The notes below the pieces were generated by a model that had not been told where the DNA came from, did not search any database, and saw nothing but the letters and a program-made list of their open reading frames with translations. Both the position numbers and the translations under genes were made by a program. Shown piece after piece: positions 6,686 to 12,040 of a DNA stretch of 12,040 bases. Numbering within the stretch: position 1 is the stretch's first letter; the number at the start of each line of letters is the position of its first letter. This DNA comes from Clostridia bacterium (GTDB lineage Bacteria; Bacillota; Clostridia; Christensenellales; Aristaeellaceae): positions 1-12,040 of the forward strand of contig JAFPYA010000238.1 of the NCBI GenBank assembly GCA_017412445.1. The letters run 5' to 3'.

Positions 6686-8518
6686 ATGAACAGATATGAC
6701 GGTTACATAAGGTATGTCGGCAGTGAGGAGCCTAACCTCGTATTTCACGACGGCGGACTTCGCCCCGCGGTGGGCACATGGAACGTGCAGGTGGTGCGCG
6801 CCAACCGCAGCCATCCCAAGTATTCGGACGGCGTGGGCAACACGTACAATCACGCGCCCAACATCACCCGCTGGATGGACAAATACTATCTCGCCTATCT
6901 TTCAAACCCCGTGAGCGAGCACACAGGCGCGGGGCAGACGTTTCTGTGCACCTCTGAGGACTGCCTCACCTGGTCCAAGCCGCAGGTGCTGTTTCCTCCC
7001 TACAAGCTGAACCTCGACCTCGACAATGGCCCTCACAGCGACCTTTTTGATCCCGATAACGCCTATGCCTGCATGCATCAGAGGATGAACTTCTTTATTT
7101 CCTCCTCTGGGCGGCTCATAGCGCTGGGCTTTTACGGGCTCGCCCCCGAGGTGTGGACGATGCCCTGCGTTGGCAACGGCGTGGGGCGCGCGGCGCGCGA
7201 AATATACGAAGACGGCTCCTTCGGCCCCATATACTTTGTGCTCTACAGCACGCGCTGCGGCTACAATCGGGAAACCTGCACATACCCCTACTACAAGGAC
7301 AGCCCGGACGCAGGCTTTGTCGAAGCCATAGACGAATTGCTTAGCGACAAGCTGACCACGCTGCAGTGGTGGGAGGAAAACCGCGATTATCCTGACCCGG
7401 ACTTCTTTGCCATCCGCGGCGCAGGCGAAGCATTCAACTATTACGAATTGCCGGACGGCAGGCTTGTGGGACTCTGGAAAAAATCCCGTGTCTCCATAAG
7501 CGAGGACAAGGGCAACAGCTGGCTGCCCGTAAAGATCTCCCCTTCGCTGGTCATGTCCGGCGGCAAGCAATGGGGCGAAAGAACCTCTGACGGCAGATAC
7601 GCCCTTCTGTACAACCCCAACACCGATTCCTGTCACAGATGGCCCATCGCCATAGTGACGAGCGACGACGGCATAGAATTCGACCACATGCTCTGCGTGC
7701 ACGGCGAGGTGCCGCCTCAGCGCTTCTGGGGCTTCTGGCGCGACTGCGGCCCGAATTACATTCGCGGACTCGAGGCGGGCGCAGTGTCCCATGACGGCGC
7801 GCTGTACATCACATATTCTGTAAATAAGGAAGACATCTGGGTATCGCGCATACCGGTACCCATTACGGATAGAGTTGAAAACCACGTTTTTGACGATTTT
7901 AAGGGGCTTACGCCGCGTTCGTGGGTGAAAGACTGGAACGTATACAGCGGGGTCTGGAGCCGCGTTTCGCTTGAGAAATTCCGTGACGGCGGCGAGCCCG
8001 AGGTAAATGCGCTCAGGCTCACCTGCAAGGATCCCTGCGATTACGCCTCGGCGACGCGCGTGTTCCCTGAAAGCGAAAAGGTCAAAATCAAAGCCCGCGT
8101 CATGGCGCGGCAGAGCTATTTCGGCAAGATGGAAATAGACCTGACCGACGGGCGCGGCGTGTGTGTGTTCCGCGTCACGCTGGACAGCGACCGCACTGTA
8201 AAGCTCAAGCACGGCAACGCCTTTACGCTTGCCGGCACATACGGCGGCCTGGTCGAGGTGGAATGGCGCGTTGATTGCGTAGCGCGCGAGGTCACCTTCG
8301 TTTACGGCGGCAACGAGTGGACGTGGAAGTTCTTCAATTCCGCGCGCAGCGTGGAGCGAATGACCTTCAGAACGGGCAGCAAGCACAAAACGAGCCTCGA
8401 ATTCGATCCCGAATACAATCCTCCAAAGGATTTGCCCGGCGCGGACGAACCGCTTGCGCAGGAAAGCCGCTACTATATAATGAGCTTTGAAACCCTGGCC
8501 TGGGCAGGCAAGGATTGA
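6686..8518 (+). CDS. Cytosolic sialidase-like beta-propeller (Asp-box) carbohydrate-active enzyme with C-terminal beta-sandwich
   Basis: This 610-residue protein has no signal peptide. Residues about 15-395 look like a propeller of the sialidase/BNR superfamily. A canonical Asp box, SEDKGNSW, is at 272-279, and degenerate ones are at 90-96 (SEDCLTW) and 326-332 (SDDGIEF). Segments resembling proteins usually annotated as exo-alpha-sialidase or BNR-repeat enzymes include YNHAPNITRW (54-63), GPNYIRGLEAG (355-365) and YSVNKEDIWVSRIPVPI (377-393). The classical N-terminal (F/Y)RIP of true sialidases is not seen. Residues about 401-605 look like a jelly-roll domain. AAAGGGA at 6672-6678 supports the ATG at 6686; the ATG at 6653 is buried in the hairpin. 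Being cytosolic and behind an importer, it probably cleaves imported oligosaccharides, as a glycosidase or a lyase. The exact reaction is unknown. Confidence 0.75.
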   Translation: MNRYDGYIRYVGSEEPNLVFHDGGLRPAVGTWNVQVVRANRSHPKYSDGVGNTYNHAPNITRWMDKYYLAYLSNPVSEHTGAGQTFLCTSEDCLTWSKPQVLFPPYKLNLDLDNGPHSDLFDPDNAYACMHQRMNFFISSSGRLIALGFYGLAPEVWTMPCVGNGVGRAAREIYEDGSFGPIYFVLYSTRCGYNRETCTYPYYKDSPDAGFVEAIDELLSDKLTTLQWWEENRDYPDPDFFAIRGAGEAFNYYELPDGRLVGLWKKSRVSISEDKGNSWLPVKISPSLVMSGGKQWGERTSDGRYALLYNPNTDSCHRWPIAIVTSDDGIEFDHMLCVHGEVPPQRFWGFWRDCGPNYIRGLEAGAVSHDGALYITYSVNKEDIWVSRIPVPITDRVENHVFDDFKGLTPRSWVKDWNVYSGVWSRVSLEKFRDGGEPEVNALRLTCKDPCDYASATRVFPESEKVKIKARVMARQSYFGKMEIDLTDGRGVCVFRVTLDSDRTVKLKHGNAFTLAGTYGGLVEVEWRVDCVAREVTFVYGGNEWTWKFFNSARSVERMTFRTGSKHKTSLEFDPEYNPPKDLPGADEPLAQESRYYIMSFETLAWAGKD

Positions 8519-8529
8519 CGGAGGCGCGA

Positions 8530-9510
8530 ATGATTATAGACCGCGCGGCGTTTGAAGCGCTGTGCCACGGAATACTCGGCGCAAGCGAAAGCCCTGACGG
8601 GGCGCTTGCGCCCGTGCGCTTTACTCAACGGCTGATTGGATTTTACTCCCGCACTGAGAGCGACCGCATACGCTCCCTCGCCTCCGCCGGGGCGTGCTTC
8701 GCCTGCATCACAGACGCTACGCGCCTCATACTGGATTACGAGGTCGCGCCCGGCTCATCGCAGGATATCTACGGCTTTGATGTATACGCATCGAATGAAA
8801 TGATTTTTCACAAGCAAGCGAAAATCAGTCAGGAGCCGTCCGGGACGCTTGAGGTGGCTTTGCCCGCAGGCCGCAAGCCTGTACGGCTGTACCTTCCCAA
8901 CCTCGCCATAACAAAGCTCAGGCGCCTTGAGCTTGAAAACGCGTACGCGCTTGAAGCGATTAAAGCCAAAAGATGGCTGATGCTCGGCGACTCAATCATA
9001 CAGGGCTATACGACTGGCTTTGCGTCGATTACGCTTTCAAATCTGCTCAGCCTCAAGCTCTGCATAAACTTAATCAATCAGGGAATGGCTGGAGAGGTGT
9101 TCAACGCCGATTTTCTTGACGGCGATTTGGGCTTTGTGCCCGGGCGAATTATTGCTGCATACGGCACGAACGACTGGAATCTGCGCAGCGCAGCCGAATT
9201 TGCTAAAGAAGCCGAAAGGTTTATCGGGCGGCTCGCCGAAATATGGCCGGGCGTGCCCGTTACGCTCATCTCCCCCATCTGGCGGGTCGACACAAGCGAG
9301 CCCAAGACGCCGGGCTTTGAGTTTTCCCGTATACACGAGGTCTTGAGCGAAATAAGCGCGCAATATCCGAACATATCCCTCATCTCAGGTCTCGGGCTTC
9401 TGCCGCATGTCAAGGAGCTGTTTTACGACAGGCTGGTGCACCCAAACGAGCTCGGCTTTCTGCTGTACGCCAAGAGGCTGATGGAGCTGACAGACAGATT
9501 CGAGCAATGA
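8530..9510 (+). CDS. SGNH/GDSL-family hydrolase, probable carbohydrate esterase
   Basis: This 326-residue protein has all four SGNH blocks: WLMLGDSI with nucleophile S155, NQGMAG (N183, G185), GTND (212-215) and YDRLVHPNE, with catalytic D300 and H304 near the C terminus. The first 135 residues form a separate beta-rich N-terminal domain, as in two-domain carbohydrate acetyl-esterases. There is no signal peptide, so it is predicted to be cytosolic. GGAGG at 8520-8524 lies five bases before the ATG at 8530; a TTG at 8515 overlaps the previous stop and has no such site. Only 11 bases separate it from the propeller gene, so the two are almost certainly co-transcribed. It probably removes acetyl or other ester groups from the imported sugar. 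It is the last gene of the operon, followed by a hairpin. The acyl group and substrate are unknown. Confidence 0.88.
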   Translation: MIIDRAAFEALCHGILGASESPDGALAPVRFTQRLIGFYSRTESDRIRSLASAGACFACITDATRLILDYEVAPGSSQDIYGFDVYASNEMIFHKQAKISQEPSGTLEVALPAGRKPVRLYLPNLAITKLRRLELENAYALEAIKAKRWLMLGDSIIQGYTTGFASITLSNLLSLKLCINLINQGMAGEVFNADFLDGDLGFVPGRIIAAYGTNDWNLRSAAEFAKEAERFIGRLAEIWPGVPVTLISPIWRVDTSEPKTPGFEFSRIHEVLSEISAQYPNISLISGLGLLPHVKELFYDRLVHPNELGFLLYAKRLMELTDRFEQ

Positions 9511-9521
9511 GCACAAATACA

Positions 9522-9555
9522 AGCCGTCGGCTGCAAATTAAGGCAGTCGGCGGCT
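9522..9555. terminator. Bidirectional terminator-like hairpin between convergent genes
   Basis: The arms 9522-9534 and 9543-9555 pair along 13 positions, with two G-T pairs, around an eight-base AT-rich loop. A further GCACA/TGTGC pair (9511-9515 with 9555-9559) could extend it, sharing one base with the main stem. On the minus strand the stem is followed by the T-rich TTGTATTTGT; on the plus strand the tail (GTGCGTTGTAAT) is weaker. It sits between the SGNH gene stop (9510) and the stop of the convergent hydrolase (9573) and would end both transcripts. Confidence 0.65.
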
Positions 9556-9572
9556 GTGCGTTGTAATAGAAC

Positions 9573-10325
9573 TCAATCCTGATTGAGGAACGACGCTATA
9601 TAGCGCTTCGCCTCGGCGTTTTGTTCACCCCAGAAGCCATGACCCGCGCCCTCGATTTCATGGTAGGCGCATCCGGGATAGCAGCTCCTTGCGCGCCTTG
9701 CGTAGGAGATATCCACTATGTCGTCCGCCGTGCCGTGAATGATCAGCGTCTGCCCCGTGTAGCCGCTGATTTCCTTATAAGCGTCCATTCCGGCGACCGT
9801 GCGGGCGTAATCGCCGCCGAGCGGCATTGGGTCATCGCCGAGTCTGTCCGGTATGCATCGGCTGTCAAAACGATAGGAAAGCATCTGTCCGCGCCGCGCG
9901 TGGTCGGGTATGCAGAGCGCCGGGAAAAACAGCATCAGCCGCTTTATCCTTTCATTGCCGAGCTTCTTCGCCGTGAGCGCCGAGACAAATCCGCCCTGCG
10001 AGCAGCCGAGCAGCGACACATTTTTGATGTTTTTCTGCGCCGATACGTAAGAAATGACCGCCAGCAGATCTTCGATTTCGGTAAACACCGTCATGTCCGC
10101 GCTGTCTCCGTCGCTCTCGATGCCCAATCCGCCGCCGCAAAAGTCGAACGCAAAACACGCAAAGCCGAGCGTTGAAATGTATTCAGCGAAATGAGAAACG
10201 CTTTTGCGGTTTACCCCGAAGCCGTGGCAGAGTATCACCGCCTCCATAGGTTCATCCGAGGCGCGATACATGTCGCCGCGTATCGTAAGCCCTCCGCGCG
10301 CGCAGGCAAACGGTGTTTTGTTCAT
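9573..10325 (-). CDS. Alpha/beta-hydrolase, serine esterase-like
   Basis: This 250-residue protein has a complete alpha/beta-hydrolase core. The oxyanion-hole HGFG is at 34-37, the nucleophile elbow LGCSQGG holds S109, the acid is D201 (IIHGTADDIV) and the histidine is H229 (GAGHGF). Residues 130-185 would form the cap or lid. Length and pattern resemble cinnamoyl/feruloyl-esterase-like and S33-type hydrolases of gut Firmicutes, but small peptidase or lipase-like activities cannot be excluded. No signal peptide is seen, so it is cytosolic. The ATG at 10325 is chosen because AGAGG lies about ten bases upstream. A longer reading from TTG at 10382 would begin on the -35 box of the promoter. It is convergent with the sugar operon and transcribed separately; a link to plant cell-wall ester chemistry is only suggestive. 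Confidence 0.85.
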   Translation of the reverse strand: MNKTPFACARGGLTIRGDMYRASDEPMEAVILCHGFGVNRKSVSHFAEYISTLGFACFAFDFCGGGLGIESDGDSADMTVFTEIEDLLAVISYVSAQKNIKNVSLLGCSQGGFVSALTAKKLGNERIKRLMLFFPALCIPDHARRGQMLSYRFDSRCIPDRLGDDPMPLGGDYARTVAGMDAYKEISGYTGQTLIIHGTADDIVDISYARRARSCYPGCAYHEIEGAGHGFWGEQNAEAKRYIASFLNQD

Positions 10326-10353
10326 ATTGTTCAAACCTCTTGTTTTTTCGATT

Positions 10354-10382
10354 ATATTAGCATACAATTCCTCACAAGTCAA
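10354..10382 (-). promoter_or_regulatory. Extended -10 promoter of the alpha/beta-hydrolase gene
   Basis: On the minus strand TTGACT (10382-10377) and TAATAT (10359-10354) are separated by 17 bases, and TGC immediately before the -10 box is a perfect extended -10 element. A TATAAT three bases further on gives an alternative register with a 20-base spacer. The predicted leader to the ATG at 10325 is about 20 bases. Confidence 0.7.
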
Positions 10383-10497
10383 GCGGTGTAGGTATCAGAG
10401 TAAAACTACAGCACCAAGCCTTTGCCAGCCGCGCTGCATGGCTGAAGCTTACTGTTTAACAAAATGGATTGAATCACTGAACTTACACTCTCGTTTT

Positions 10498-10920
10498 TCA
10501 GGCAAAAACATCATGTCTTCCCTCTTGAGCAAAGATGCTGCTCAATTTCAATTTTCTAAAAAATCCCAGACAATATGGCTGTCCAACGATAACAGAATAA
10601 TTATCACGATGTTCCAAACTGATAATCACTGCATCCGTCTGAGCTCCGTTTTCAAGAGATACCGTTGCATTCCAGCAGATTCCGCTTGCCTTAATCTCTC
10701 CTTTTTCTGCCTTTTCCTTGTGAGTCTCGGTCAAATTCTTGATTATATAAGCAGAGTCGGGAAACTCATTGTCAGCATCATAGAATGCTGTAGCATTTAT
10801 ATCACCACAATCCAGCATTACTGCACCGAACGGATAGAACTCACCCTGCTTTTTTAATTGATTCACTGCAAAATCCAACAAGAAGTTTAGTAATTCCTCG
10901 CATTCTTCTTTAGGCATCAT
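10498..10920 (-). CDS. Small protein of unknown function, AT-rich gene
   Basis: This 140-residue, probably cytosolic protein has no signal peptide or membrane segment and is visibly AT-richer than its neighbours. I do not recognise a named family with certainty. The pattern is an N-terminal helix (EECEELLNFLLDFAVNQL), then FYPFGAVMLDCGDI (28-41), a central acidic stretch, EKGEIKASGICWNATV (72-87), AVIISLEHRDNYSVIVGQPY (96-115) and a C-terminal SSIFAQEG. It resembles small mixed alpha/beta proteins I recall as hypotheticals in many gut bacteria, sometimes near toxin-immunity genes; this is from memory only. An AGGGGGG run about ten bases upstream of tandem ATGs could serve as ribosome binding site, so the start is 10920 or 10917. 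The start overlaps the end of a Fic-like remnant. Possible cargo of an old integration event. Confidence 0.65.
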   Translation of the reverse strand: MMPKEECEELLNFLLDFAVNQLKKQGEFYPFGAVMLDCGDINATAFYDADNEFPDSAYIIKNLTETHKEKAEKGEIKASGICWNATVSLENGAQTDAVIISLEHRDNYSVIVGQPYCLGFFRKLKLSSIFAQEGRHDVFA

Positions 10921-11032
10921 ATGTTTTTTTCCCCCCTAAGCAGATGATGATCTTGTGAAGCTGAAGGATATAGTTGGGCGTCAGCGGGATATACTCGAAA
11001 TTCTCATGCACCGCGTTCAGCGCATCGCGGTA
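10910..11032 (-). pseudogene. Fic-family protein remnant (fragment N-terminal to the catalytic core)
   Basis: The minus-strand frame from 11032 reads YRDALNAVHENFEYIPLTPN, then YILQLHKIIICLGG, and stops at 10912-10910. From memory this closely matches the segment before the catalytic core of Fic-domain proteins in Clostridia (YRDALN..HEN.EYIPLTPNYILQLHRDLY). Similarity fades after LQLH, and the catalytic HPFxxGNGR motif and all later parts are missing, so no active enzyme can be made. The frame ends inside the start of the unknown 140-residue gene. Fic proteins often travel with mobile elements or toxin-antitoxin modules, so the fragment is read as debris of rearrangement. Confidence 0.55.
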
Positions 11033-11234
11033 TATTAATTTCTGGCGACCGTGCTGGGACGGGAGCGTTGAATCTTTGAGGCCAAAGTCCTGACAGCCCC
11101 ACCATCACACGACGTAGCACACGGGGGAAGAACTCAAGCTGATGATCAAACCGGCCCGCGCTTTGCTGAATATGAGTTACTCGAACTGCTCACAGGTCCG
11201 AGTGAGATATCACTCTTTCTGAACTTTACCGTGC
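10921..11234. other. Gene-free scar region
   Basis: No intact gene is seen in these 314 bases on either strand. The left part carries the Fic-like remnant and the middle the tRNA 3'-end sequence. The right part (11105-11234) has no recognisable coding signal, only a six-base-pair inverted repeat GAGTGA/TCACTC at 11200-11215 followed on the plus strand by TTTCT. Composition is mixed, consistent with rearranged sequence. Confidence 0.55.
11085..11104 (+). other. Isolated tRNA 3'-end sequence, candidate attachment-site scar
   Basis: AAGTCCTGACAGCCCCACCA has the form of the last part of a tRNA: the end of a T-loop, the 3' T-stem, a seven-base acceptor strand, a discriminator base and CCA. The preceding TGAGG and loop would give a T-arm with one mismatch. 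Weaker D-arm-like sequence (GGGAGCG, 11061-11067) lies upstream, but about 13 bases of the anticodon arm would be missing and no matching 5' GGGGCTG is found. It is therefore either an att duplicate left by an element that inserted in a tRNA 3' end, or a deleted tRNA relic. Confidence 0.45.
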
Positions 11235-12040
11235 TTATTTTGTTGCGTTCCTGCCAACCCGGGCATCGCGCTCTATGGCGGCGCCAGGCTTTTTGCTCTT
11301 GACGTTGCGCAGCGTATAGATGACAAGGGCCAATGCGATGATGCCGTAGCTGATGAACGCGCGAAAATACTCGCCAACGACTGTGTCACCGAAGAGACTG
11401 CTCGCCGCATCCATAGCGGTTATGAACAGGAAGTGAAACAGGAACGTGCCTATCAGGGCTTGCGAGTTTGTCGCTCTGTCTATCGACGCGCCGCCTACGA
11501 GTATCGCCGCGCCTGCGTACAAACCGACCTGTTCATGCGCGCTGTAGGCCTGGAAGGTGCCTATGCCTTCCGATTGCATAAACAGTATCTGTCCCCAGCC
11601 TGCGAGTATGGTGGAAATCATGATGGCGATTACGCGCACACGGTTTACGTTGATGCCGCTTGCGTTTGACACTACCATGTTCTGTCCTACGGCACGGAAC
11701 TGCTGGCCCAGTCTCGTTTTCATTATCAGCGTATTGAAACCGCAAAGCAATAAGATCAGCAGCCACGTCACCACTGGTATAGTAGTCACCATCCCGCTGA
11801 CGCTGCCGTCAAACAGCTCCGCGACCGCCGGAATAAAGCTGACGCCGACAACCACTACGCTCAGGCAGAGCACGGTAATGAGCTTTTTCAGGCTTGTATG
11901 CTTGCGGAAGAAGCTGAAGGCATTGTAAGCGCACATAAGACCCAATATTATATACAAGGCGTATAGAAAGGGTATCTTCAAAATCGAGTCCAACGCTTTG
12001 TAGAGATCTGTATCGCCCATCAGGCTGATGGTGTTTTTTA
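11235..12040 (-). CDS. ABC transporter permease, ribose/simple-sugar (RbsC-like) family, 5' end outside the window
   Basis: About 267 codons are visible. The frame stays open to the window edge (it reads through NTISLMGDTD), so the ATG at 12020 is an internal methionine and the protein is longer. Several hydrophobic helices are present. The family motif for branched-chain/simple-sugar permeases is clear: TRLGQQFRAVGQN, then GINVNRVRVIAIMISTILAG, then AAILVGGASIDRATNSQALIGTFLF, the loop that contacts the ATPase followed by the last helices. The C-terminal tail after YTLRN is basic and cytoplasmic. It belongs to a different transporter class from the LplB/YtcP system to the left. Its ATPase and binding-protein partners would be expected beyond 12040. 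The substrate is unknown (a pentose, nucleoside or similar small sugar is typical). Confidence 0.88.
   Translation of the reverse strand, partial: KNTISLMGDTDLYKALDSILKIPFLYALYIILGLMCAYNAFSFFRKHTSLKKLITVLCLSVVVVGVSFIPAVAELFDGSVSGMVTTIPVVTWLLILLLCGFNTLIMKTRLGQQFRAVGQNMVVSNASGINVNRVRVIAIMISTILAGWGQILFMQSEGIGTFQAYSAHEQVGLYAGAAILVGGASIDRATNSQALIGTFLFHFLFITAMDAASSLFGDTVVGEYFRAFISYGIIALALVIYTLRNVKSKKPGAAIERDARVGRNATK

Noticed and set aside
5021..6853. A 610-codon open frame on the minus strand opposite the binding-protein gene
   Set aside because: It is a mirror of the GC-rich, ATC/GAC-biased codons of the real gene. It is rich in V, H, A and G, with no domain, no ribosome binding site and no conserved motif.
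6902..8386. A 494-codon open frame antisense to the propeller gene
   Set aside because: Same codon-bias artefact; no recognisable domain, and the sense frame has clear family motifs.
2191..9510. Assignment of the operon to sialic acid catabolism
   Set aside because: The sialidase-like propeller and NanA-superfamily aldolase suggest it, but nanE, nanK and nagA/nagB partners are missing, the propeller lacks the RIP motif, and the aldolase loop differs from the usual GTTGE-type sequence.
10326..10382. Longer hydrolase start at TTG 10382
   Set aside because: The codon coincides with the -35 box of a good promoter, and the ATG at 10325 has an AGAGG site.
10204..10857. A 217-codon plus-strand frame spanning the hydrolase promoter and the unknown gene
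   Set aside because: It crosses two minus-strand genes and a promoter, has no motif or ribosome binding site, and reads like non-coding translation.
11200..11215. GAGTGA/TCACTC hairpin as terminator of the RbsC-like permease gene
   Set aside because: On the minus strand it is not followed by a T-run; the T-rich flank is on the wrong side for that gene.

Overview
The window looks like chromosome of a moderately high-GC, uncultured-type Firmicute of the class Clostridia, most likely a gut or rumen glycan user. This is inferred from strong AGGAGG-type ribosome binding sites, sigma-A-like TTGACA/TATAAT promoters, CcpA-type cre operators, LplB/YtcP-type sugar permeases without their own ATPase, and heavy ATA use for isoleucine in a GC-rich background. 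No rRNA, intact tRNA, insertion sequence or CRISPR array is visible.

Layout. (1) Positions 22-900, minus strand: a ParB/sulfiredoxin-like domain fused to a HAD-like domain, with its own well-formed promoter. (2) Positions 1076-9510, plus strand: one carbohydrate locus. A LacI-family regulator is followed by a DapA-family aldolase, two LplB/YtcP-type permeases, a secreted solute-binding protein, a cytosolic beta-propeller (Asp-box) enzyme and an SGNH hydrolase. Two operators sharing 14 identical bases (ATGTAAACGTTTTC) lie in front of the regulator and in front of the aldolase, each four bases after a -10-like box. (3) Positions 9522-9555: a bidirectional terminator-like hairpin separates the operon from convergent genes. 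(4) Positions 9573-12040, minus strand: an alpha/beta hydrolase with an extended -10 promoter; a small AT-rich gene of unknown function; a roughly 300-base scar region holding a Fic-protein remnant and an isolated tRNA 3'-end sequence; and the 3' part of a ribose/simple-sugar-type ABC permease that runs off the window.

How the genes may work together: the solute-binding protein and the two permeases would import an oligosaccharide, energised by a shared ATPase encoded elsewhere. The propeller enzyme and SGNH hydrolase lack signal peptides, so they would trim and de-esterify it in the cytosol. The DapA-like enzyme would split a 2-keto-3-deoxy-type acid. The LacI regulator would sense an intermediate and control itself and the operon. 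The substrate cannot be read from the sequence. Sialic acid is tempting (sialidase-like fold plus NanA-like aldolase), but nanE/nanK partners are absent and the aldolase's substrate motif is altered.

The best candidates for something undescribed are the ParB-HAD fusion, the catabolic operon with its altered aldolase and unassigned propeller enzyme, and the 10.4-11.2 kb patch with signs of past element integration.
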